A stretch of 35,680 nucleotides of DNA. Origin: Bacteroidaceae bacterium. Lineage in GTDB: Bacteria > Bacteroidota > Bacteroidia > Bacteroidales > Bacteroidaceae. The stretch spans positions 1 to 35,680 of the forward strand of contig JAFSKR010000070.1 in assembly GCA_017448825.1 (NCBI GenBank). Reading direction: 5' to 3'. The notes beneath the pieces were generated by a model. That model saw only the letters and a program-made list of their open reading frames with translations. It searched no databases and was not told where the DNA came from. Positions 15,772 to 24,760 of this stretch are shown here, piece after piece; the stretch's first letter is position 1; each line of letters begins with the position of its first letter. The position numbers and the translations under genes were made by a program.

Positions 15772-17331
15772 ATGCCAGAACAAAGCAAAACTCCTCGCAA
15801 ACCGAAGACAATCCGCAATAGCGACCAAGACCAACAGTTGGCGCTATTGGGCAGACTTCAGCCTCAAGCCATTGAATTGGAAAAGGCTGTAATTGGTGCG
15901 TGCATCATTGAGCAGGATGCTTTTGCGACGGTGACAGATTTCTTGAAGCCACATTCCTTCTATGAATCGAAACATCAGGTCATCTTTCAAGCTATCCAGT
16001 CATTGGCAGCAGCTAATTCACCGATAGATGTGTTGACGGTGACAGATCAGTTGCAAAAGTCTGGGGACTTGGAAAATGCGGGGGGGGCAGCTTATATTGC
16101 GGAGTTGTCACGTTCGATGCTTTCGGCAGCCCATCTTGAATATCATGCCAGAATTGTTGCCCAAAAAGCATTGGCACGTGATCTCATATCTTATACGAGT
16201 TCCATTCAAAAATTGGCATTCGATGAGAGCCAAGACATTCAAGAACTGATGCAGATGGCAGAGGGCAAACTTTTTGAACTCTCAAAATCAAATGCCAAGA
16301 AGGATTTCACTCAGATAGACCCCGTCATAGGTCAAGCGTACGAACAACTCCGCAAGGCTGCTGCTCGTACCGATGGTATGTCGGGCATCCCGTCTGGTTT
16401 CGAAAAGTTGGATGCCGTTACGGCTGGATGGCAAAACTCTGACCTCATTATCATTGCTGCACGTCCCGCCATGGGTAAGACCGCTTTTGTGCTTTCCATG
16501 GCACGCAACATGGCCATTGACAGGCAGATACCAATAGCCATGTTTTCACTTGAAATGTCGAATGTACAGTTGGTGAACCGTATGATTGTCAATGTATGCG
16601 AACTGCCAGGAGAAAAAATCAAGAGCGGTCAATTGGCACCCTTTGAATGGCAGCAACTCGATTTCAAATTGCGTGAATTGTATGGTAAGCCATTCTACAT
16701 AGATGACACGCCCTCACTGTCTGTCTTTGAACTCAGAACCAAAGCCCGCCGATTAGTGCGTGACTATGGTGTACAGATGATCATTATTGACTATTTGCAG
16801 TTGATGAATGCCTCGGGCATGAGTTACAATTCCCGCCAGGAAGAGGTTTCCACAATTTCGCGTTCACTGAAGGGGTTGGCGAAGGAACTCAACATCCCCA
16901 TCATCGCACTGTCTCAGTTGAATCGTCAGTTGGAACAGCGCACGACCACTAATCCCGATAGTCCTGACAGTAAGCGTCCTCAGTTGAGTGACCTTCGCGA
17001 ATCGGGAGCCATTGAGCAGGATGCTGACATGGTGTGTTTCATCCATCGCCCCGAATACTATAAAATATATAAAGACCAATACGGTAACGATTTGAAGGGA
17101 ATTGCAGAGATTATCATTGCCAAGCATCGTAATGGTGCGGTGGGAGATGTACGTCTGCGTTTCTATAGTGAATTCGCACGATTCATGAACCTTGACGACG
17201 ATTCGGTTCCGATGCCGACAGATGATGGCACCATCAAACCGATGCCGTCAAAGATGAACGGAGACAATCAATTGGACGATTCCTTTGGCAGTTTGGATGC
17301 TTCCATGATGCCAGGTGTTGCCCCTTTCTAA
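15772..17331 (+). CDS. dnaB: Replicative DNA helicase DnaB
   Basis: The hexameric 5'-3' helicase that unwinds DNA at the replication fork. The 519-residue product has the N-terminal DnaB domain (about 30-135, starting QPQAIELEKAVIGACI) and a RecA-like ATPase domain. That domain carries Walker A ARPAMGKTAF (230-239, K236), Walker B MIIIDYLQLM, and the SQLNRQLEQR stretch. The C-terminus is slightly extended and acidic (DDDSVPMPTDDG onward). No intein or insertion is present. It is transcribed alone from its own promoter and ends at a terminator about 230 bases further on. Identification is certain. Confidence 0.98.
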   Translation: MPEQSKTPRKPKTIRNSDQDQQLALLGRLQPQAIELEKAVIGACIIEQDAFATVTDFLKPHSFYESKHQVIFQAIQSLAAANSPIDVLTVTDQLQKSGDLENAGGAAYIAELSRSMLSAAHLEYHARIVAQKALARDLISYTSSIQKLAFDESQDIQELMQMAEGKLFELSKSNAKKDFTQIDPVIGQAYEQLRKAAARTDGMSGIPSGFEKLDAVTAGWQNSDLIIIAARPAMGKTAFVLSMARNMAIDRQIPIAMFSLEMSNVQLVNRMIVNVCELPGEKIKSGQLAPFEWQQLDFKLRELYGKPFYIDDTPSLSVFELRTKARRLVRDYGVQMIIIDYLQLMNASGMSYNSRQEEVSTISRSLKGLAKELNIPIIALSQLNRQLEQRTTTNPDSPDSKRPQLSDLRESGAIEQDADMVCFIHRPEYYKIYKDQYGNDLKGIAEIIIAKHRNGAVGDVRLRFYSEFARFMNLDDDSVPMPTDDGTIKPMPSKMNGDNQLDDSFGSLDASMMPGVAPF

Positions 17332-17558
17332 TAGGAAAAGTCATGAAGGCACGAGAATATATGTAAGAATTGAAGGCGTAAGCCTATTTGCAGAAAATGT
17401 GTAAAAAAGAGTATATCAATGTGTAAAATAAGGTAATTTTCAGATGATTATGCCTCAATTCGTGAGAACGTCAGGCATACATTCACGACGAAAAGGCTGC
17501 GTGAGCAACGAATTCGTTGATGAATAAACATTTTTTCTCACTTTATCAATTAGAAGGC

Positions 17559-17608
17559 GTGGATACTCCCAAATGTTCTGATAGGCGGGAGTATCCACTT
17601 TATTTTTT
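17559..17608 (+). terminator. Strong intrinsic terminator downstream of dnaB
   Basis: A perfect 12-bp stem (GTGGATACTCCC 17559-17570 with 17587-17598) with a 16-base loop is followed by TTTATTTTTT. It lies 228 bases after the dnaB stop. The stretch between (17332-17558) has no credible ORF. It holds a short ATGCCT/AGGCAT pairing and two ATGTGTAAAA repeats, so it is either a long 3' leader or an undetected small RNA. Confidence 0.88.
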
Positions 17609-17683
17609 GATTTCATCGGATGTTTTTTCTAATCGTGTGTTACTCCTATTGTGTCTGACGAATGTTATTTCTACATAGTGAAG

Positions 17684-17800
17684 GAGGCTATGTCAAAATG
17701 CATACGCAATAACCCCTCAACCGACCACGTCGTGGTAGATGAACCGACCACGTCGAGGTTGATTTTTAGGGAGTAAGTGTATTTATTTTGACACAGCCTC
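17684..17800. mobile_element. MITE-like palindromic element, copy 1
   Basis: A 117-base element bounded by inverted repeats. With three flanking bases added, 17680-17699 and 17785-17804 pair over 20 bases with one mismatch (GAGGCTATGTCAAAAT against GAGGCTGTGTCAAAAT). The interior holds a perfect odd palindrome ACCACGTCGTGGT (17724-17736) and a second related half. It has no coding capacity. A second copy is at 25441-25559, clearly alike over its whole length. It lies 25 bases after the gltD stop and may also act as its terminator. Confidence 0.85.
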
Positions 17801-17824
17801 CTTCTATATAGAAAGCATGGTTTT

Positions 17825-19201
17825 TTATTGATTCTTCAAATATGCGTCAACTTGTTCCGACACCTTCCGCCCAGAAGCGATGGCACGCACGACAAGGGAT
17901 GCACCGTTGGCAGCATCTCCGCAGATGAAGACGTTGTCGGGATATTGAGGATGTTGTGGTTTGAGGAAGCCCATAGCAAGAAGGACAAGGTCTGCCTCGA
18001 TGATTTCGGGCTGTCCCTTTTCGACCATGATAGGCCGACCGCCTTCGGGATTGGGCTTCCAGTCTATCTCTTGTACTTTCACCCCTGTCACGTGACCGTC
18101 TTTACCAAGGAATTCGAGGGTATTGATGTTCCAGCGGCGTTCACAACCTTCCTCATGCGAAGAGGTGGTCTTGAGAATGACGGGCCAATTGGGCCAAGGA
18201 GTGGCTGGATTATGGCCAACAGGAGGTTTGGGCATGATTTCTATTTGTGTGACGCTCTTAGCCCCTTGGCGATGTGCTGTGCCGATGCAGTCACTGCCCG
18301 TGTCGCCACCACCAATGACGAGGACTTTCTTACCCTTGGCGCTGATGCGTTCGTCTTTAGAAAACTCCATTCCAGCCAAGACGCGGTTCTGCTGACTGAG
18401 CAGTTCGAGAGCGAGATGGATGCCCTTGAGGTCACGGCCAGGAGCCTTAAGGTCACGGGCTGTGGGTGTGCCAGTAGCAATGACGATGGCATCAAAGGAT
18501 GCCGCATTGGGAAACTTTGGAAGTTCGGGCTTCTCTGGATTGTCAGAAGGTTTCACCTCTATTCCATAGACGAACTTCACACCTTCCTGCTCCATCACCT
18601 TAATCCTTCGGTCAATAATCTGTTTGTTCAGTTTGAAGTTCGGAATACCATAGCGGAGCAATCCGCCTGCCGCTTCATTCTTGTCGAAGACCGTGACTTC
18701 ATAACCCTTATAATTGAGTTGGTTGGCGGTGGCAAGTCCTGCAGGCCCTGCACCAATTACTGCCACTTTCTTGCCGTTCCTCTCGGGGTGTTCGATGGTC
18801 ACATACCCTTCGAGATAGGCACGCTCGGCGATGGCACACTCGTTCTCGCGGTTGGTTACAGCATCGCCAGTGGTCAAATAGAGCACACACGATTTTTCGC
18901 AGAGTGCAGGGCAGATACGGCCTGTAAATTCTGGAAAGTCGTTCGTCTTCTTCAGTAGCTTGTAGGCGGTTTCCCACTCGCCACGATAGAGGGCATCGTT
19001 CCATTCAGGGTCTTTGTTGCCCAGCGGACAAGCCCAATGGCAGAATGGCACGCCACAATCCATACAGCGGCTTGCTTGTTCTTGTCGGTCTCTTGTGTTC
19101 AGTGTCTGTTCAACCTCGCCAAAATCGTGGATTCTGTCGTGAACAGGACGATACCCAGCCTCTTTGCGAGGCACTGTCAGAAATGCTTTAGGATTTCCCA
19201 T
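17825..19201 (-). CDS. gltD: Glutamate synthase (NADPH-type) small subunit
   Basis: The 458-residue beta subunit passes electrons from NAD(P)H to the large subunit for conversion of glutamine and 2-oxoglutarate to two glutamates. The N-terminal cluster domain has CMDCGVPFCHWACP (C46, C49, C54, C58) and later CPALCEKSC. The FAD-binding motif GAGPAGLATANQL follows, then the second dinucleotide motif VIGGGDTGSDCIGTA. The C-terminus has the FICGDAANGASLVVRAI pattern typical of the family. It lies 35 bases after gltB and is followed by the MITE-like element. Cofactor preference (NADPH or NADH) is not proven by sequence. Confidence 0.97.
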   Translation of the reverse strand: MGNPKAFLTVPRKEAGYRPVHDRIHDFGEVEQTLNTRDRQEQASRCMDCGVPFCHWACPLGNKDPEWNDALYRGEWETAYKLLKKTNDFPEFTGRICPALCEKSCVLYLTTGDAVTNRENECAIAERAYLEGYVTIEHPERNGKKVAVIGAGPAGLATANQLNYKGYEVTVFDKNEAAGGLLRYGIPNFKLNKQIIDRRIKVMEQEGVKFVYGIEVKPSDNPEKPELPKFPNAASFDAIVIATGTPTARDLKAPGRDLKGIHLALELLSQQNRVLAGMEFSKDERISAKGKKVLVIGGGDTGSDCIGTAHRQGAKSVTQIEIMPKPPVGHNPATPWPNWPVILKTTSSHEEGCERRWNINTLEFLGKDGHVTGVKVQEIDWKPNPEGGRPIMVEKGQPEIIEADLVLLAMGFLKPQHPQYPDNVFICGDAANGASLVVRAIASGRKVSEQVDAYLKNQ

Positions 19202-19205
19202 GTAT

Positions 19206-19231
19206 ATTTACAATTTGGCAATTTACAATTT
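19206..19231. repeat. 11-bp direct repeat in the gltB-gltD spacer
   Basis: ATTTACAATTT occurs at 19206-19216 and 19221-19231, filling most of the 35-base gap between gltB and gltD. It is AT-rich and looks like simple slippage; an effect on translation of gltD is possible but not shown. Confidence 0.6.
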
Positions 19232-19236
19232 ATGAT

Positions 19237-22200
19237 TTAGTAGTCTCTCTGCATATCTGCAATCTTCTGTTGCAGTTTGGCCATCTGTTCTTCTTGAAGG
19301 ACGCGCTTGTACTCGATGGGCACAACTTGGATAAATTCTTCCACGTATCGGTTCCAATCGTCCAGCATCCTCCCAGCCAGTGCTGATCCCGTATAAAGAT
19401 AGTGTTTGCGAATCAGCTCCTTCAACTCTTTGCGGTAGGTGGCCTCTTCGACGAGATTGATTTCCACCATGTCCATGTTGCAGAAGTAGTCGAAGTTGTG
19501 ATTCTTGTCCCACACGTAAGCCACACCGCCTGACATTCCGGCAGCAAAGTTACGCCCCGTTTCACCAAGCACCACTACACGACCTCCTGTCATGTACTCG
19601 CAGCAGTGGTCGCCAGCACCTTCGATGACGGCGATGGCACCAGAATTGCGTACGCCAAAGCGTTCGCCCACGCGACCATTCACATACAGCTCACCTGTCG
19701 TGGCACCATATAGTCCCGTGTTTCCAGCGATGATATTGTCTTCTGCCACAAAGTCGGTGCTTGAACGGGCAGGAGGAAGAATCGAGATGCGACCACCTGA
19801 CAATCCTTTGCCGAAGTAGTCATTGCATTCGCCTTCCAGTTTCAGGTTCACACCTTTCACGGCGAAAGCACCAAACGACTGTCCTGCCGAACCTTTGAAT
19901 TTGATGTTGATGGTGCCGTCGGGCAAACCTGCCTCACCATATTTCTTGGCAATGACACCGCTCAGCATCGTCGCCACAGCGCGGTCGGTGTTCTTGATGG
20001 CATAATCGAGGTTGACTTCATCTTTCCGCTCTATGGCAGGTTGGGCAGCCTTGATAATTTCCTCATCCTTTACACCCGAAACCTTGGTAAATTCGCCCCT
20101 ATCCCAATAGAGGGCCTTGTCCGTGTCAATCATTGTAAGCAGACGGGAGAAATCGATGGTGCCCTGCTTTGTTGATGCATCGGCCGCTTTTATCTCGATG
20201 AAATCGGTTCTTCCGATAATATCCTTCAGTTTCTTCACACCGATTTCTGACAAGTACTCACGCACCTGCTGAGCAAGGAACGTGAAAAAATTCACCACAT
20301 ACTCAGCTTTGCCCATGAAGCGGGCACGCAAACGTTCGTCCTGTGTTGCCACACCGACGGGACATGTGTTGGTGTTGCACTTGCGCATCATCACACAGCC
20401 CAAGACAATCAGTGGTAGTGTGCCGAACGAGAATTCGTCAGCACCCAACATCGCCATGATGATGATGTCGCGTGCTGTCTTCAACTGACCGTCGGTTTGC
20501 AGACGCACCTGATTCCTTAATCCGTTTAGTACGAGCGTTTGCTGGGTCTCAGCCAACCCGATTTCAGGACTGATGCCCGCAAACCGCATGGACGAAGCTG
20601 GGCTTGCACCAGTGCCACCTTCTGCACCACTGATGACGATGAGGTCAGCCTTAGCCTTAGCCACTCCTGCGGCAATCGTTCCAACGCCACTTTCTGCCAC
20701 CAATTTGACTGATACTGCGGCAGTTGGGTTGATGTTCTTCAAGTCAAAGATGAGTTGAGCCAAGTCCTCAATAGAATAGATGTCGTGATGTGGTGGCGGC
20801 GATATCAGCGAGATGCCAGGAATGGCATTTCTGGTCTTGGCGATAATCTTGTTCACTTTGAAACCAGGCAGCTGACCACCCTCACCAGGCTTCGCACCCT
20901 GTGCCACCTTGATTTGTATTTCCTCAGCGTTCACCAGATATTCGGCAGTTACGCCAAAACGTCCACTGGCAATCTGCTTAGTTTTGCTGCTCAGCGAGAC
21001 ACCATCCACCTCCGTATGGTAGCGTGCATTGTCCTCGCCACCTTCGCCCGTGTTGCTTCGTGCACCGAGTTTGTTCATGGCAAGTGCCAACGCCTCATGT
21101 GCTTCGATGCTCAGTGCACCAAACGACATAGCTCCCGTGACGAAATGTTTCACGATGGAATCGACACTTTCCACCTCCTCGAGGGGTGTTGGTACAGCAG
21201 CTTTCTTGAAACCGAAGAAGTCACGGATGAAGATGGGCTTCTCCTTTTCATCAACCATTTTTGCCCACTCCTTGAATTTCTTGTAAGAGCCGAGGCGTGT
21301 GGCTATCTGGAGGTTGGCAATCGTGTCGGGGTTCCATGCGTGGAGGATGCCGTCCTTGCGCCATGAGAACTGTCCGTTGTTAGGCAGGAACTCGTTGATT
21401 TCGGCAGGTTTGAAAGCCTCGTCGTGCAAACGGATGGCATCTCTTGCGATGTCACGGAGACCAATGCCGCCAATGGTGGAAATGTCCGTGCCGAAGTACC
21501 GACGTAATAAATCCTCCGAAAGCCCGATGGATTCGAAGATTTTGGCACCACGATAGGAGCGGATGGTTGAGATGCCCATCTTGCTCATGATTTTTTTCAG
21601 ACCTTTATCCACCGCTTTGATGTAGTTGCTCTCAGCCGTGGCATATTCCTCTTGAATCTTATGCTTCTTCACCAAGTCATCCAGCACCGCAAATGTCATG
21701 TAAGGACAGATGGCGCTGGCACCATAACCCAGCAAGAGAGCCGCGTGCATTACCTCACGAATTTCTCCGCTCTCCACAATCAATGCCGTCTGTACACGCT
21801 TCTGCACATTAATCAAGTAGTGATGTACAGCACTGACAGCCAGCAGACTCGGGATGGCGGCACGTTTCTCATCAATGTCTCTATCTGAGAGAATGATGTA
21901 GTTCACGCCTTCATCCACCGATGCCTCAGCTTCCTTGCAGAGGTCATCAATGGCTTGCCGAAGTCCGCTAGCACCTTTCTCTATATCAAACAGAATGGGC
22001 AGTTTCTTTGTTTTGAAGCCCTTGTAGCGGATGTTGCAAAGGATGTCTAACTGGGTATTCGTCAAAACTGGCTGAGGGAGACGCACCATCTTACAGTTGC
22101 TCTCGTCTGGTGTGAGGATATTCGTACCCACCGCACCAATGTACTCTGTCAAGCTCATCACCAACTCCTCACGAATGGGATCGATGGCAGGATTAGTCAC

Positions 22201-23727
22201 CTGTGCGAACTGCTGGCGGAAATAGTTGAAGAAAATCTGTGGCCGGTCGCTGATGATAGCGAGTGGAGTGTCATTACCCATTGCGGCGACGGGTTCTTGT
22301 CCGTTTGTTGCCATCGGCACGACGGTCTTGTCGATGTCTTCCTGCCCAAATCCGAAATTGAGCAGTTTCCGCTCGAAGTTTTCCACGCCATTCTCCACAT
22401 GGCGACCACTCTTCAGTTTTTCCAACTGGATGCGGTTGGTTGAGAGCCATTGGCGGTAGGGGTGTTCTGATGCCAGTTTCTCTTTGATTTCACCATCATA
22501 GTAGACACGTCCCTCCTGCGTGTCAATCAACAAAATTTTCCCGGGCTGCAAGCGTCCCTTGCTCACCACATCGCCCGGCTCGAAGTCCATCACACCCACT
22601 TCGCTGGCAACGACCATCATGCCGTTTTTCGTGATGGTGTATCGTGAGGGACGCAAACCGTTTCTGTCCAACATTCCTCCCGCATAGCGTCCGTCTGAGA
22701 ACATCAACGCGGCAGGGCCGTCCCATGGTTCCATCAGGATTGAATGGTATTCGTAGAAAGCCTTGAGGTCTTCGCTAATGGGGTTCTTGTCGTTGAACGA
22801 CTCTGGTACCAGTATCGCCATCGCCTGTGGCAGGCTCAGTCCACTCATCACCAAAAATTCAAACACATTGTCGAGGCTCGCTGAGTCGCTCATGTCTTCC
22901 TGCAAGATGGGACGTATTTCCTTGATGTCGCCAAGGGCGGGAGAACTCAACACACTCTCGCGTGCCTTCATCCAGCCTCGGTTGCCGCGTACGGTGTTGA
23001 TTTCACCGTTGTGGCAGAGGCAGCGGAACGGCTGTGCCAATTTCCATTTCGGGAACGTGTTGGTGCTGAAGCGTGAATGTACCAGTGCCAATCCACTGGT
23101 GAAGTATGTGTTGCTGAGGTCGGGGAAGTATCGTCTGAGCTGTCCCGACGTAAGCATGCCTTTATAGATAATATCCTTGCTTGACAATGAGCAGATGTAG
23201 AAGTCCTCGTCCGTGATACGGTTTTCGATTTTCTTCCTTACCTTATATAATATACGTTCGAACACGGGCACATTTTCATCGCTCACCCCCGTGATGAAAA
23301 TCTGCTTGATGTCAGGTTCCACCTCGCGGGCACCCACACCTGGCACGTCGCTGTTGGTCGGCACATTGCGCAAGTGCATCAGCGTCAAGCCCTCGCGTTC
23401 AATCTCCTCTATCATGACAGAGAGAATCTCCTGTTGCTTCTGGGCACTTTGGGGAAGAAATACCAAGCCCGTGCCATATTTTCCTTTTTCTGGCACTGGA
23501 ATACCTTGCAGCAAAATGAACTCATGTGGAATTTGTACTAAGATTCCAGCACCATCACCCGTTTTGTCACGTGTTTCCGCGCCTCGGTGTTCCATGTTTT
23601 CCAACACTCTCAGCGCATTGTCCACCAGCTCGTGACTCTTGTTGCCGTGAATGTTGACCACCATGCCTACGCCGCAAGCGTCGTGTTCATACGCCGACTG
23701 ATACAATCCTTGATTACTTTTTACCAT
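19237..23727 (-). CDS. gltB: Glutamate synthase large subunit
   Basis: The 1496-residue alpha subunit takes the amide nitrogen of glutamine and adds it to 2-oxoglutarate. The N-terminal class II amidotransferase domain follows a short propeptide. The predicted mature N-terminus is C18 in HDACGVGMV, and GDGAGILVQIPHEF is the next landmark. A central domain leads to the FMN domain (SFGALSIEAHEALALAMNKLG). The 3Fe-4S cluster motif CVMMRKCNTNTC lies around residue 1110. The C-terminal beta-helix GXGXG domain is also present (FGAFAVKGVNLKLEGE). It is full-length for the family and is transcribed with gltD from a promoter about 120 bases upstream. A neighbouring gene for ammonium transport or a PII protein is not present. 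Confidence 0.98.
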   Translation of the reverse strand: MVKSNQGLYQSAYEHDACGVGMVVNIHGNKSHELVDNALRVLENMEHRGAETRDKTGDGAGILVQIPHEFILLQGIPVPEKGKYGTGLVFLPQSAQKQQEILSVMIEEIEREGLTLMHLRNVPTNSDVPGVGAREVEPDIKQIFITGVSDENVPVFERILYKVRKKIENRITDEDFYICSLSSKDIIYKGMLTSGQLRRYFPDLSNTYFTSGLALVHSRFSTNTFPKWKLAQPFRCLCHNGEINTVRGNRGWMKARESVLSSPALGDIKEIRPILQEDMSDSASLDNVFEFLVMSGLSLPQAMAILVPESFNDKNPISEDLKAFYEYHSILMEPWDGPAALMFSDGRYAGGMLDRNGLRPSRYTITKNGMMVVASEVGVMDFEPGDVVSKGRLQPGKILLIDTQEGRVYYDGEIKEKLASEHPYRQWLSTNRIQLEKLKSGRHVENGVENFERKLLNFGFGQEDIDKTVVPMATNGQEPVAAMGNDTPLAIISDRPQIFFNYFRQQFAQVTNPAIDPIREELVMSLTEYIGAVGTNILTPDESNCKMVRLPQPVLTNTQLDILCNIRYKGFKTKKLPILFDIEKGASGLRQAIDDLCKEAEASVDEGVNYIILSDRDIDEKRAAIPSLLAVSAVHHYLINVQKRVQTALIVESGEIREVMHAALLLGYGASAICPYMTFAVLDDLVKKHKIQEEYATAESNYIKAVDKGLKKIMSKMGISTIRSYRGAKIFESIGLSEDLLRRYFGTDISTIGGIGLRDIARDAIRLHDEAFKPAEINEFLPNNGQFSWRKDGILHAWNPDTIANLQIATRLGSYKKFKEWAKMVDEKEKPIFIRDFFGFKKAAVPTPLEEVESVDSIVKHFVTGAMSFGALSIEAHEALALAMNKLGARSNTGEGGEDNARYHTEVDGVSLSSKTKQIASGRFGVTAEYLVNAEEIQIKVAQGAKPGEGGQLPGFKVNKIIAKTRNAIPGISLISPPPHHDIYSIEDLAQLIFDLKNINPTAAVSVKLVAESGVGTIAAGVAKAKADLIVISGAEGGTGASPASSMRFAGISPEIGLAETQQTLVLNGLRNQVRLQTDGQLKTARDIIIMAMLGADEFSFGTLPLIVLGCVMMRKCNTNTCPVGVATQDERLRARFMGKAEYVVNFFTFLAQQVREYLSEIGVKKLKDIIGRTDFIEIKAADASTKQGTIDFSRLLTMIDTDKALYWDRGEFTKVSGVKDEEIIKAAQPAIERKDEVNLDYAIKNTDRAVATMLSGVIAKKYGEAGLPDGTINIKFKGSAGQSFGAFAVKGVNLKLEGECNDYFGKGLSGGRISILPPARSSTDFVAEDNIIAGNTGLYGATTGELYVNGRVGERFGVRNSGAIAVIEGAGDHCCEYMTGGRVVVLGETGRNFAAGMSGGVAYVWDKNHNFDYFCNMDMVEINLVEEATYRKELKELIRKHYLYTGSALAGRMLDDWNRYVEEFIQVVPIEYKRVLQEEQMAKLQQKIADMQRDY

Positions 23728-23846
23728 TGCTTTCTGAGTTTTATATTGTTGTTTGTTGTCTTTACTCCTTTTCGCCCCTCCTTATTAGGTTGTTCTCCCA
23801 TGCATCTGCAAGTGGCTTTTAGGGCATCATCCTGTCAATTCGGCTG

Positions 23847-23880
23847 CAAAGTTATAATATTTATTTCTTTTTATCGCAAA
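23847..23880 (-). promoter_or_regulatory. Promoter of gltB-gltD
   Basis: On the minus strand TTTG (23877-23880), 22 bases, then TAACTTTG (23847-23854). The -7 box is a full match; the spacing is slightly long. The leader to the gltB ATG is about 115 bases. Confidence 0.65.
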
Positions 23881-23940
23881 ATTCTCAAAAATAATTGCAG
23901 AATGTCGCATTTTTAACAAAAACAAAAGAAAAAAGATAAC

Positions 23941-23975
23941 AAAAGCGTCTGTTTCGTGACAAAACAGACGCTTTT
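23941..23975 (-). terminator. Terminator after the 111-residue unknown gene
   Basis: A 14-bp stem (23941-23954 with 23962-23975, core GCGTCTGTTT) with a 7-base loop. T-rich sequence follows in both directions (a TTTTTT run about ten bases beyond the stem on the minus strand, TTTTT on the plus). It separates the gene at 24065-24400 from the gltB promoter. The 23728-24064 gap otherwise holds only that promoter. Confidence 0.82.
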
Positions 23976-24064
23976 TGTGTTTCTTCAGTTCATGTCTTCA
24001 AGTCGTATGTTCTAACTTTCTTCCTATCAAGAAAGGAGGTTCTGAAAGACATGAGGGTACACAA

Positions 24065-24400
24065 CTATAGTTCACGCTTCTCCAAAGGAACACTTTCCAT
24101 ATAAAAATAGTAACGGAAAGCATCTCCACATTGGTCTTCCACCTCGCTGGCGAAGATGTTGAAGTCGATGCGCACATTTTCCTTATCGGGGAAGGGTACT
24201 GCGATGACAGCTTCGGTGCGGTGGGCGTCGGGCTGTAGTGGAGTAGGGAGCTGGATAACTTGCAAGTCGTACTTAGGGGAAATTGCATGGATAAATTGTT
24301 CAAGCACCTGTTGGGCTGTGTTGCCGCTCTTGTCGTCCACACAGATGCGGAGTGCGAAAAGACCTCTCCCGTGCATTCTGAGGTTTGTTTTTTCCATCAT
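24065..24400 (-). CDS. Conserved-looking small protein of unknown function
   Basis: A 111-residue protein beginning MMEKTNLRMHGRG that I do not recognise. It has no signal peptide and no membrane helix. The composition is that of a small globular alpha/beta protein, with regular alternation in the C-terminal half (EAVIAVPFPDKENVRIDFN, then DAFRYYFYMESVPLEK). It is followed by an intrinsic terminator, which supports its being a real gene. An overlapping frame (23998-24342) on the same strand has low-complexity, unnatural composition and is a shadow. The upstream region is shared with a divergent plus-strand promoter. The start could also be the second Met or M9. Confidence 0.6.
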   Translation of the reverse strand: MMEKTNLRMHGRGLFALRICVDDKSGNTAQQVLEQFIHAISPKYDLQVIQLPTPLQPDAHRTEAVIAVPFPDKENVRIDFNIFASEVEDQCGDAFRYYFYMESVPLEKREL

Positions 24401-24468
24401 TATCGTGTTGTTTTCTTTACCTATTGTTGTTTTTTTACTAAATAAGGTTAAAAAACGACGTGTTCATG

Positions 24469-24498
24469 TTGTCGCGAACTCTTTAACTCTTACCTTTG
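24469..24498 (+). promoter_or_regulatory. Bacteroidota promoter of the small membrane protein and ompH genes
   Basis: TTG (24469-24471), 19 bases, then TACCTTTG (24491-24498) is a good consensus match; the leader to the ATG at 24531 is about 25 bases. A minus-strand TATCTTTG at 24516-24523 may be the divergent -7 box for the 24065-24400 gene, without a clear -33. Confidence 0.75.
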
Positions 24499-24530
24499 TA
24501 ACGATTTTCTATCTGCAAAGATAAGAGTTT

Positions 24531-24734
24531 ATGTTGAAAGTATTCCTTTTTAGTGCCATAATTGTGGGCATTGCCATGCTTTTACTGTCTGTTCGTATTC
24601 TATTGAAACGAAACGGACGATTTGTGAAGACGCATGTCAGCCAGTCAAAAGCCATGCGCGATCGAGGCATCACCTGTGTACAGAGTCAAGACTTTGCCAT
24701 GCGCCACAAGTCACCATTTGCAGTGAAAGAGTAA
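24531..24734 (+). CDS. Small single-pass membrane protein, unknown function
   Basis: A 67-residue protein with one hydrophobic helix (about 4-25, VFLFSAIIVGIAMLLLSVRI) and a positively charged tail. The tail contains KTHVSQSKAMRDRGITCVQSQDFAMR, of which the GITCVQSQD part resembles a small Bacteroidota family I remember only as hypothetical. It has its own promoter and lies 26 bases upstream of the Skp/OmpH-like lipoprotein gene, so the two are probably co-transcribed. A role at the envelope is a guess from this position. Confidence 0.8.
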   Translation: MLKVFLFSAIIVGIAMLLLSVRILLKRNGRFVKTHVSQSKAMRDRGITCVQSQDFAMRHKSPFAVKE

Positions 24735-24760
24735 AGATAAAAAATATAACTGATAAATAA

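Noticed and set aside
17684-17800. Complete insertion sequence
   Set aside because: Only about 117 bases with no transposase; at most a nonautonomous element.
17828-18958. 376-residue plus-strand open frame opposite gltD
   Set aside because: Antisense shadow of gltD with no family resemblance.
23998-24342. 114-residue minus-strand frame overlapping the 111-residue unknown gene
   Set aside because: Ser/Thr/Pro-rich low-complexity product; the other frame looks like a real protein.
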